Assembly (NCBI GenBank): GCA_036897095.1
Contig: JAYMSP010001236.1
Location: forward strand, 1 to 34,431
DNA: 34,431 nt
Source: Plantago elongata
Taxonomy: Eukaryota; Streptophyta; Magnoliopsida; Lamiales; Plantaginaceae
Direction of reading: 5' to 3'
The position numbers and the translations under genes were made by a program. Shown here piece after piece: positions 22,900-32,477 of the stretch. The notes beneath the pieces are model-generated. The model did not search any database. It saw only the letters and a list, made by a program, of their open reading frames with translations, and was not told the origin of the DNA. Numbering within the stretch: the first letter of the stretch is position 1; every line of letters starts with the position of its first letter.

Positions 22900-24431
22900 T
22901 CACTCAGGTTCCTTTCAACATTTTGTGTTGCAGTAATGATCCATCATGTAGAAGATTCGAATCATTATGGTGTATATATTCTCTTTGAGATCAGTTTCCA
23001 TTCAAGTACTTGATTTTAATGCACCTTGAGAAAAGAAATGAAGGAACTTGGCTAAATTATTCGGATATGTGCACATTGGAAAATAAAAAAAGACCCTTTT
23101 TGTGAACGCAATTATGTACAACTGCCAACTGGTGTGATGGCGTGACTAAGCGTTGATCCCAAATATTTGGAAGTATATTATGGTGAATATATTCATGTGT
23201 TGATTAGATATATGAAAAGTGAAATGTCTTTGTAAATATTCCAATGTTGCCTGAGAAATTATGGTGTAAGAGAAACATCAGTACTGAAATGATACCTACA
23301 AAATGTTCATATATCAATTATCAGTACTGGCTTGAAAAATTAAAAAAATTAATACCGATATATATAAAATTGAAAAATGAATAAGCATATGCAGAATCCG
23401 GTGAACATGACTTATTGGACATGTAAATGGGAATCTTACATGTGAATCTATTCAATGACATCATAATGATAAAAAATGAGCTCATGAACCTGAAGTCCAA
23501 TTCATTAAACGAATTCGAAAAACCGACAAGTTTTGACTTGCAAGTTATATATTTGGGGAAATTTCAATGAGGGGGATATATAATCTCCGACACTTAGTCC
23601 TAAGGAGACTGAAAGTGCCATATTAGCAAATATGGATTGAATAAGTTAAGTTTCTTGAGGAACTAATGTTTCATATGTGAAACCTTAACATAATCAATTT
23701 TATGTTGATAAAATACAAAATAACATTCACCGCAGTGGACTATTGAAGTATGAGTTAAAATTTTCAGTACTCGTGAAAACTAATATTGGTTATACCAATG
23801 TTAGCTCAAATATGAAGTTTGAGCATATGAAGGAGATAATGATTGAAAATCATTGAGAACTTTTGTGCAACATATGAGCAATTGTTGTATTCTTTTTCCC
23901 TTCGACTAGATTTTTGGCCCACTGAATTTTTCCTAGCAAGGTTTTTAACGAGTCAATTATAAGTGCATATAATTATCTCTACCTCCATATATTTGATACA
24001 TGTGATAAAGAAAGGTGAGATTTATTGGTCCAACCTTACAATATTATAGAGTGATCGATGTTATGAACATTTAAACTAAATGATGTTCCAAGTATTTGAA
24101 AAGTTCTTCAACATGAAGATGAGTTACATGTTACATAAGTTCTTCTCCGCCATCATCTATGGGAAGAAGATTTCATTTAATTGCAAAAGATTTCAAGATT
24201 TACTCACTAAATCATATCAGACATTTGATAAGTTGATCCGGAAGATTGAAATTGCAATTGTTTGAAGAATTAAAATGATGAATCGATCAGGGAGTTGGAT
24301 ACGCACTGCACTCTTTTCCCTTGCCTAAGTTTTTATCCCACTGGATTTTTCTTAACAAGGCTTTTAATGAAGCAGTTAGCAGTATATCTCTCGCGTACCA
24401 ACATCACCTACTAATGTCCATTCAAGGGGAG
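22900..24431 (+). mobile_element. Decayed 3' half of a Ty1/copia retrotransposon (internal region)
   Basis: Most of the stretch is stop-riddled and unreadable. Near its end, about 24190-24250 on the plus strand, LLTKSYQTFDKLIRKIEI matches the end of copia RNase H domains (the ADLFTKSLP...F.KLV.KIGM pattern). It is followed by typical copia 3' untranslated sequence (CACTCTTTTCCC, CCCACTGGATTTTTC, ACAAGGCTTTTAATGA). The same untranslated block occurs about 420 bases earlier at 23890-23985. A polypurine tract AAGGGGAG lies at 24424-24431, directly before the LTR. No intact gag, protease, integrase or reverse transcriptase frame is seen. The 5' limit is uncertain and it is certainly non-autonomous. 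Confidence 0.7.
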
Positions 24432-24680
24432 TGTTATGGATAAATGTACATTAGTTGTACTAGTTAATGGATGAATGAATGGATTAATGCGGTTTACGGT
24501 TAGTGGAGTAGTATATTTATGTTCATATACTATTAGTCCCTTAATCTCCCTTTTCTTTCGTATAAATATTCCATATTTGTACTCTCGTTTTACACACAAC
24601 ACAACTTATAAGGAAAAACAAACTCTTCATTATCTCTATTATACTCTCCGCATACTCTTTTTTCTTTTTCTCTCAACACA
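24432..24680 (+). mobile_element. 3' LTR of the Ty1/copia remnant
   Basis: It begins TGTTATGGATAAATG immediately after the polypurine tract and ends with CTCTCAACA at 24678 (or CACA at 24680), so it carries TG..CA ends and is about 247-249 bp. A promoter-like TATAAATA sits at 24561-24568. No 5' LTR copy is visible upstream, so the element is 5'-truncated or the left side was deleted and no target-site duplication can be identified. Confidence 0.7.
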
Positions 24681-25378
24681 AATGAATATTTATGTATTTC
24701 TCCAGTTCATTTTTCTTGTTATCTTTGTCCAAAGCTGAATGCGCCTATTCCGGCGCCACCATTATTGGTTGACGTTAAGCTGGAAGATATATTACGCAAT
24801 TTGTTATTGTAATGGTCACTTTTGCTCATGAAATTTGACTTGTATGAATATCTTCAAATGTTTCCCATATTTAACTAAATTGACAGTTGGTGAATGGTTT
24901 GGACTTTGGAGTTGGAAGATTGTGAGATTTGCTTAGTGTAAATACTAACAAGCACATACACCATGTTCACACCAATTTTGCTGTAACAGTATCACCTATT
25001 CACCTGCCCAAATAAACATGCTCTTTCATAAACATGATGTAGTGCTGGAGAAATCTTGCTAAGAGCAAGTGCTAGTAACTCTTCTGCTCGTCATATCAGA
25101 CAACATATTAGGATGAAGGAGAAGTAAAATCTGTCAAGTATATGGTGTGCCAATTATTCAAGGTGGTAAATAAAGATATTGGAAGGTTCATCACTCCATT
25201 CTGGTTCAATTCGGTTCAGTTCATAAAGCTCAAATTTTTCATACACATTGAGAAGCCTGTTGTAAGTTACATAAAAGTACATAAACCTAAGTTACAACTT
25301 ACAAAGCAGCTGTCAGACAAACACCTGCACTAACAATAGAAACAGATCAAAAGGAAAATAAACACAATTCACATTTTC
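24681..25378. other. Spacer and 3' UTR of the BTB-NPH3 gene
   Basis: No coding exon is evident on either strand. The part nearest the BTB-NPH3 stop (roughly 25100-25378) is presumably that gene's 3' UTR on the minus strand. I see no clear poly(A) signal. The rest is AT-rich spacer next to the LTR. Confidence 0.5.
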
Positions 25379-28300
25379 TCATTCTTCCAAACTTAACTTC
25401 TTCCTTTCCTTTCCATGTTTCTCTTTCACTTTCACTTTCTCAACCTTCTCAACTTTACTGTTCCCATTGTTGTTGTTCTGCTTGCTAACCGATCCCTCTT
25501 GGGCACTGCACATTTGTGACCTGAACCCGAACCCAAACTTCTTTGCCCAAGTGCCTGAACCTCCTTTTACCTTACCCAGCTTCTCAATCTCCTGCCTCAT
25601 GTTCGAGCACTCTTTCTCAAGCTCAGACACTCTTAACCTCATGCTATCCATACCGACTTTCAAGACCTGGTTTTCTCTCACTGCTGTTGCCCAGTTTCCA
25701 TCGTTTTGGGCAATTGCGCCACTTCTTAATTGTCGAGAGCCATCAAGATTGTCTGAGACTAGGAAGCAACCGGCTATTGAAGTTCTTAGCTGGAGCTGTT
25801 CGAAAAAGAGGACCTGGACTATTATTCTTAAAGGTAACCTCTCGTTTTGAGCTGCATGGGTACATGCTTCTAAAGAGAGCTTCTGGCAGTCCATTATTCG
25901 GCAGAGTTGTTCTCTGTCAGTCTCAGCTAGCCATGGGTGTGACTGCACATAATAATACACTGATAAGATAACTGGAGTCTTGTTATATTAAAATCTCAAG
26001 AGACCTTTTTGAAAGTATCTATAACAGTGAGGTTGCAACTACTGTACTGTACTTTTCAAATAAATGTTAGATATATTTTCAAAGCGTCCGTTGGTGGAAG
26101 GTACGAAACTCGTACAAATTTCGGTAATAGGTACGAGTAATAGCTGTTGCATGTGAACCACATACGTTCACTCTCTTTTATTATCAATACACCCCAAAAC
26201 CTACTAAAATAATTACAAATAGGTACTGTCGTTTTACTAGGGACTGTAGCCATGTGGTGTTTCAATGTTTTGGAGACAACAAATGATAATCCAACGGCTT
26301 AGATTTGTCCCGAAAACCAACTCACTAATCAACATTGGGTTTGCTTGCTTCATCTCTTTCTTCCCCTCATTTCTCCATTACCAATTATCGAATCACCACC
26401 ATTTCTTTCTCCTATTTCTATCCCTCATTCCTTCATTACTGAATCACCATTATTTTCTTGCAAGCTTTCAATTTCCATACATAAAATTACCATTTTGATT
26501 GAATTATCGTCATCAGAAGAATGATTATCACTATGATTTTGTAGGTAGTTGGCTTATTTTGTTCGATTATTTTTCATGTATGGATGAGGAGATGAGAAAC
26601 AGGGCTATGAAGTTGAGTGAAGCTCTCAAGGTATCAATTGAGGAAGGAGATAAATCTAATTGACAACTGGATCAGTTCATTATACATATGCATATTCGTC
26701 TTTCTCTTCACCGACAATTTTATTCAGGTATTTAACCAGAGCTGGTGAAATTTTGATACGTTTGAGATGTTGAGTAGAAGAAGAAATAGAAGTGAAGTAA
26801 TGCTTGGATGGGTGGGAGTTCGGCCAGATCTAACTGGAAAGATGGAGGAGGAGACACATAATCATTTGCATTAGTTGTGGTTTATTAACTTCATACCCCT
26901 GTTTATTTTAAGTTGAAGATTCATCTGAAATTGTGATGTTTAGTTCAAGTTGAGATTGTTTATGGCTATGTCAATTAGTTGGCCAATTATTTAAGTTCAT
27001 GAACAGTTTTAAAACATAGTGGGATGGTGACATTTTTAGAAATTTATATTAGTTGACTGAATATAATTTGTTTAGTTCAAAATATATTTCAGTAATATCA
27101 TGTAGGTCTATTTGAAGAACATGGAAAAAAAATTTCTATCATGAACTTAAAACAAGCCCATTACAGTTTACTTGATTGTAAAGATGCAATTTCTTAAAAA
27201 TGAATTAATAGTTAGAGAATCTTAAACTCACCTAATAATGAATGAATTAATGCTACATAAATCTCATTCTTATTATATCCAATACGGATCCCACTGTAAA
27301 TGAACATTTGAGAGAGTATGCCCTATTTAGTAACTAATTGAAAAGGTAGCTACCTTTGAGAAGCTACGGTAAGCTAACCAAGTTATCTTGTTGGAAAAAA
27401 AAACTACATATACAGTTACCAACTAATTATTCAGCTATCAGCTAACTTTTCAGCTAGCTTGTTTCAAAAAATGTGCATTTACGTAACAAGTTTTTTATTA
27501 AAAAGAAAAACTAATTTGTTTCAAAAAGATGTGCGTTCACGTAACAAGCTTTTTATTAAAAAGTACTCATTGAACTGAAAAGCTAGAAGAAAAGTTAGTG
27601 GTAAACAGATCCTATATAATAATGTTGCTTCATTTTCTTTGCTTTTGTTACACCCCAAAGGTCAATCTTTCTTTGTATTTCTCTTCCATTCCCCCCCCCC
27701 CCCCCCCCCCCTTTTGTTTTATTTTTTCCTTCTATTTTGATGGTTAGTGTTTTTTAGCTTTATACAATTTAGTTGGCTAATTATACTATAAAATTCTAAT
27801 TGTTGATCACCCTCATTTTAAATCTTCAATTAATAAATGCAAAATGCAATTTAGTTGGCTAATTATACTATTAAATCCTTATAATATATATACAAATACA
27901 AAAGTTAAAGGTAATTAATTATATATATGTATCAATTATAATACACAATTATCAATTAATGAGACATTCAAACACATCTGACTGACATAAGGTACATTTA
28001 GCTTGGTGTAGATCTTTTTAGGTACATGGACCTATTTACAAATATTTGTATGAGCTGGAAACTATTCGTACCCGGTTCAAAATATTTCGTATGTTAGTGC
28101 AATGTTGTGAAAAGTCATAAACTTATCACAACATTTTGTCTCCATTTCATACTGGGCACTTATAATACCCTATTTTCAAATGTCTCCCTTATAGAAACCA
28201 ATGGCAAATGCCTCTTCAGTGAAAGCATATATTCAAGAGAATCAAAAAAGAGCCTATTCACTGAGAGATGTCAGGGCCTCCAAAAAAGACAGATTGGGTT

Positions 28301-30704
28301 GATGTATTGAATAATTACGAATGACTAAATTCACTACCCTAATAAGACAGTAAGGTGAAAAGAACCATCACATACATAACATAACAATTACCCTGAAAAA
28401 TCCTACTTAAGCCAGTTAAGCAATCCCAGAATATAATACAAAGTCGAAAGAAAATAGAAGTAACTGGTCCATACCTTAAGATAAATATCGATAGCACGAT
28501 AAAGACCGTCATCCAATGGCCGTGCATACTCGGGAACAGCAGCAGCAAGAGCCTGAAACTTAGGAAGCTTCAGATTAACATCCGGTGCAACTTCCGCCAG
28601 GTACCCATCAATCAGCTTCGCCACCATAGTGATTGGTGTCAAAGACGGTGATCCCATTAATTGACCGTCATCTGAACCCGGCGATGCACCACCTGTAATT
28701 TGGTCCATGGCCAAAAAATGCTCGAGAATTCTCTGCACACAGTCCACATCGTACAAAGTCTCCATTGAATAGGAAAAGTTTGGCATCAATAGATCCTCGA
28801 GAGTCGCTTGATCAAGCTGCATTCCTATCCGCTTCTCTAAGTTTGCTATGCAAGTGGGATCTGCTTTAAGAATCTTGGCCGTCCTGAGTAGACCGAATAG
28901 GAATTTAGTCGGAACTAAACCCTTCTGTGCAGGAAGCAAGTGGTCTATTTCTTCAAGAAGAAGCTTCTGATCCTCTTCAGATAGTGAGGTTACGGCCGGC
29001 ACAAAGCGGTTGCTCGACTCATTGGTGCCTTGTCGTCGGTTTAGTCCAGGTAGGTACTTTTTAGCATAAGAATTAAGGGAACCGGCAATTATTTCAGGTC
29101 TTACCTCTCTAGATTCCATTACAGAAATCAATCTCTTGTAGATAGGTAAGCTTAAAGTCGAAGCATCTTCGTACCACCAATCTGAACTTGAATTCTTTGG
29201 TCGTGCACCGGTGCTTATTCCATTCCACAGCACACTCCCTCCTGGACTCTGCATTGGCCCACCATGCTCCATAATGGGCCACCCAAATAAATTTGGGTCA
29301 GTGCATGCCTTGCCAGCTAATGAATCGATGCATCTTTTTGGGATTTGGAGTTCTTCCGCATAGGGAAGAACGTCATCACAGGTTTGGAGTGCTTTTAAAG
29401 AGTCTTTCCAATTACGGAGAACCACTTGATTGAGAAAGATTTCGGTCTGTGAGATGAGATTTCCCTCCTCATACTCTTCGGTCATTTCAAGATGCTCAGC
29501 TGCACACCGGAGGTACACCACATTTGCAGCAGTGAGTTCCAGTTTAACTCCGTAACAAAATTTCGCAACAAGCTCAAAGGTCTTTGCCCCACCAGGAACA
29601 TCAGGAAGTTCAATCACAGACAAGTCTTCCCCTTCAGAAGCCTTAGCGATGAGTTTCTCCATCACCCCACTTCTTGAAAGCAATGGAAACTAGAACGATC
29701 AAGATAAGATGTTAGCCCAATGGCATGAAGTCATACAATACCAAGATTTTAAGTGAGAAGGAAATTCAAAAAAAACTTTTAAGTTCCCATATATAAATCC
29801 AGTCGGAGCGGAATAAAAGTTGAGCATTCTGATATTCCGATCAAATTATACTCAAGTGCTGATGCCAAATTACAATAATGTCTTATATTAAACAATTATA
29901 GACGAGATACACAAAGTTAAACTAGAAGATCCTCAAGTCCTAAAACCAATAGGCTAAACCTAGACCGTACCTTATGAAGATGAAAAGACATTTCCCCAAC
30001 TTCAACCACAACATCACTTGGAAGACCAGTTGTGCAGAACCTACATTAACAGAAAAGGTCAACTTCAAGATACTTTAATGGAAACCGTACTCTAAATAAA
30101 ATTTTAAGCTAAGAAAAGCATCGCAAGTTTTGTACAATGGACACGGTCAGCAGATACAATACACATCAGAAACTAAATCGCATATAGAATATAAGTGCCA
30201 AGGTCTCTGTTATTCAGAATATGGAGCTCACAGTGAGATATGATTAAACATAGACAGTGGCTTCTGATATACAGTTGAACATCATACATACTTAGAGATC
30301 TGAAGCCTAAACATTCAAAAAACAGCTTAACCAACCTCCTTGCTGCTTAAGATCATACTCATCTTTTCAGTATCAGCTTAGAAGCCGAAAAAACGAAACT
30401 AACAGATTCCAAGAGGGAAAAGAAAAAGATCAAGTGCTATGTTATCTGCAAGTTTCAACAGTTCATCCAATCTTGAGCTTTAACCTTTCTGAACAGATTT
30501 GACTTAGAAAATAAACAAGCTTAGCAAACAGAGCTTCAGAATTAAGATACCAATGTTCTCAAAAACACATCACAACTAATTGACATCAATACCAAATCCC
30601 CCATAAACACAATTTGAGCAAATGTCTACAAGAAAAAACACATACCAAGCTTGTCCTTTCTTCTGAAATGCATCTGATTTGGATCCCAGCTTCATACAAG
30701 CCAT
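25379..30704 (-). CDS. BTB/POZ and NPH3 domain protein, At1g30440-like (635 aa, four coding exons)
   Basis: Exons 30704-30646, 30040-29971, 29689-28475 and 25942-25379 join in frame (1,908 nt). The start MACMKLGSKSDAFQ is the same as in Arabidopsis At1g30440, whose 665-residue protein matches throughout. A BTB domain spans about 28-125 (SDVVVEVGEMSFHLHKFPLL, LRCAAEHLEMTEEY). The NPH3 domain spans about 214-500 (WWYEDAS, GLVPTKFLFGLLR, YRAIDIYLK then SHPWL, ACTHAAQNERLPLR). A coiled coil at about 535-575 and a Lys-rich tail ending KKLSLEE follow. Family members act in phototropic and auxin-related signalling at the plasma membrane, probably as substrate adaptors of CUL3 ubiquitin ligases. The specific partner here is not known. 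The last two exons are 2.5 kb apart and could be mistaken for two genes. Confidence 0.93.
26230..26579 (+). other. Plus-strand C/T-rich leader-like stretch inside the BTB-NPH3 intron
   Basis: Around 26335-26475 the plus strand is a pyrimidine-rich, 5'-UTR-like stretch with two ATCACCA-containing repeats (AATCACCACCATTTCTTT and AATCACCATTATTTTCTT). It lies directly upstream of the glycosyltransferase-like fragment. No PSPG box or other coding motif is recognised in it. Confidence 0.3.
26580..26681 (+). pseudogene. Fragment resembling the C-terminal tail of a UDP-glycosyltransferase
   Basis: The frame from ATG 26580 reads MDEEMRNRAMKLSEALKV, then SIEEGDKSN, a TGA at 26661-26663, and QLDQFI. 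This reproduces, with the same spacing, the tail seen after the PSPG box of plant family-1 UGTs (EMR.RA..L.E.........EGG.S...LD..I). The stop falls inside the aligned block. No PSPG box or other UGT domain is found upstream. It is antisense to the host gene. About 34 codons is short, so the match could be coincidental. Confidence 0.45.
26767..26874 (+). other. Short plus-strand ORF (35 aa) next to the UGT-like fragment
   Basis: ATG at 26767 to TAG at 26872-26874 encodes MLSRRRNRSE through GWVGVRPDLTGKMEEE to NHLH. No family is recognised. It lies in the same anomalous plus-strand segment and is most likely a chance frame or part of a captured sequence. Confidence 0.2.
27321..27612 (+). mobile_element. 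MITE-like element (hAT-like) in the BTB-NPH3 intron
   Basis: The left end, CCCTATTTAGTAACTAA, is an imperfect inverted match to the right end, TTAGTGGTAAACAGATCC. The interior includes CAGCTATCAGCTAACTTTTC and an approximately 57-bp tandem duplication (27461-27517 and 27518-27567) around GTAACAAG and TTTTTATTAAAAAG. The right half is shared with the remnant at 22607-22711. No clear target-site duplication was found, so superfamily and exact ends are uncertain. Confidence 0.5.
27691..27711. repeat. Poly-C run
   Basis: Twenty-one consecutive C lie in the BTB-NPH3 intron (a G-run in the transcript). Length is likely polymorphic or mis-sequenced. Confidence 0.9.
27765..27882. repeat. Direct repeat, 82-base offset
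   Basis: CAATTTAGTTGGCTAATTAT and the following ACTAT-containing bases at 27765-27799 recur at 27847-27882 with few differences. The repeat lies in AT-rich intron sequence. Confidence 0.75.
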
Positions 30705-31260
30705 CTCTAAAGGTTGAAAAGCTCAAGTATGTATAAAAAAACCTCCTCAAGAAAAACCCAATTGTGAATTTCTTTCCTGAGAGATTTCTGAACAAAAGCA
30801 CCCAAATGCCGAAAAGAAAAGGACCCAATTCACCAAATCCCTGAATAATAATACCTAAATGCTGAAAAGGAAAAAAACTAATTCACCAAATCTGAATCCT
30901 AATCTTCCAAATTACAAATAATGCAGAAAATCCCAATACAGAATAGCAGAAAATCTGAGTACAGAATAGCAGAATATGTCGAAAAAGGGATTGTAACAAA
31001 TTGTCGAAACAAGACAAGGGGATTTGGTCAACCCCTCTAGATAAAAACAAACAACTGGTTCTTCTACTCAGTTGTTGAAGAAACGAAAGAAGATTCCAAA
31101 ACCCAACCTTTTTGGTGTTAAGCCCATAAAAATATATAGGGAAACAATGCTGTTGAATGCTAATACAACAAAATAGAGGAAACGTTTTTCTTCTTCCGAA
31201 AGAGTAAAGACAAACAAAGGAAGATTATTATTGTATTAATAATGGAGATGGGAAGATGGA
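30705..31260 (-). promoter_or_regulatory. BTB-NPH3 5' leader and proximal promoter region
   Basis: This is the minus-strand sequence ahead of the ATG at 30704. A pyrimidine-rich stretch near 31200-31265 (minus strand CTCACTCACTCTTC) suggests transcription begins about there. The leader may itself contain an intron, but no acceptor is convincing. It contains tandem repeats: a 53-base period starting at 30804 and 30857 (AAATGCYGAAAAG...AATTCACCAAATC) and a 23-base period around ACAGAATAGCAG at 30938 and 30961. Confidence 0.45.
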
Positions 31261-32328
31261 AAGAAGAGTGAGTGAGGCTAATTAATGGCTCTGAAACACA
31301 AATGTGGGTCCTTTGCCTTAAAACACACTCATTGCATTGAGATTCTCTCTAATTCTCATTAAACCATATTGTTTTTGTTATTAATTGCGTGTTCTTGTGC
31401 TAGTCTTTTTCATGTGATCATAATAATCCCACTTCTTCTCTTTTAATTTGTTTTCCTTATTCAGGTATTCGATAATGACACAAAGTTTAATTTTATCTAA
31501 AATAAATCAACGATGAAGTCTCCTGACACGCACACATATGAGAACAAAGTGGGTGAGATATTATTACATTGAATCGTCGCATAAGCATTTTTTGAGTAAC
31601 TACACCGATATAAAGAATCAAATCGTTATAAAGGCTTTAGATTATTATCATTTATGATCGGACAGTAACATTTGTGGAATAACCCGAACTAAGCTTTGTT
31701 ATGAGCTCTCTAGATTGAAGATCATTAAAACCATTTAAAGTTATTGAGATTATAATTTAGATCGTATGATTATTTGCATACCTTATGAAAACATGTCGGC
31801 AATAGCATGTATAAATAATAAACTATCACCAAGGTTGGACATAAAGATGAAGATTAATTTATAAGAACGATTACTATATAATTTTTAAATTTCATTGTAG
31901 TTGTATAAGTTATTTATCGTTTATTTTAAAAAGAATCATGTTTAAACATTACAAAAGTATTTTTCAAATTACAAAAGAGTAGTATAGAAATCATTTATGC
32001 AATTTTAGAAAAAAGAAACACATCTTTGAAATGAATAAATTTCTAATGGCTTAATGAATTCAGTAAGTGGGTTTGGAAAGGTTCATTCCATGATTGATTA
32101 TTAGTGTAAAATTTGAAAGGGACAGGCTATCTGTCATGTACACCCAGGCCATGTGGATCAGTAGATGTGTTGTTTTCTTTAATGCGTTATTGTTGTTGTT
32201 TGTACTTGTACTTTGTATGATGGATATTGGTACCCTCACTTATGCCATGTGGACATGTTGCTGAGTTAAGTAGAATTGTAGACGTCTCATGGCCAATGTC
32301 CAGTGTCCAATGGAGTATGAAATTATAT
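31261..32328. other. AT-rich spacer upstream of the BTB-NPH3 gene
   Basis: I see no coding exon, RNA gene or mobile element ends. No clean TATA box was identified in the part that should hold the distal promoter. Confidence 0.5.
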
Positions 32329-32477
32329 GGGGCCGATTGGGATGTCATTTAAATGACTCCATTTAACTCGATGAACAGTGATTTGGTCTAAAATACACGT
32401 TAAATACTTTCATTTCAATTTCATTCCAAACACAATTTCACCAAAATCAACATTCAAATGTCATGACAATCAGCCCC
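32329..32477. mobile_element. 149-bp MITE with about 27-bp terminal inverted repeats
   Basis: The left end GGGGCCGATTGGGATGTCAT continues into TTAAATG. The reverse complement of the right end is GGGGCTGATTGTCATGACAT continuing into TTGAATG. By eye 22 of 27 bases match. The element is non-coding. Flanking bases (AATTATAT left, TAGATATC right) do not show a clear duplication, so the superfamily stays open. Confidence 0.65.

Larger units (their letters stand above)
25943..28474 (-). other. 2.5-kb intron of the BTB-NPH3 gene
   Basis: The minus-strand donor GTATGG at 28474 and acceptor ATGTGCAG ending at 25943 are phase 0, between YRAIDIYLK and SHPWL. The intron holds insertions: a MITE-like element (27321-27612), a 21-C run, AT-rich direct repeats and a plus-strand segment (about 26230-26880) with non-intronic composition that includes a glycosyltransferase-like tail. 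Its size is large compared with the gene's other introns (605 and 281 nt). Confidence 0.85.

Noticed and set aside
24080..24265. 61-codon plus ORF as an independent gene
   Set aside because: Its end matches the copia RNase H tail and it is followed by copia 3' untranslated sequence and an LTR, so it is a retrotransposon relic.
25379..25960. Separate 193-aa gene at the C-terminal NPH3 segment
   Set aside because: It begins mid-domain after a good acceptor at 25943 and joins in frame to the exon ending at 28475. The upstream residues MYYYVQ are intron translation.
25467..25971. Two plus-strand ORFs of 127 and 142 codons
   Set aside because: Both are shadows of the last BTB-NPH3 exon, which has clear homology on the minus strand.
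30586..30828. 80-codon minus ORF at the start of the BTB-NPH3 gene
   Set aside because: Its frame differs from the conserved MACMKLGSKSDAFQ frame and it runs through the first intron donor.
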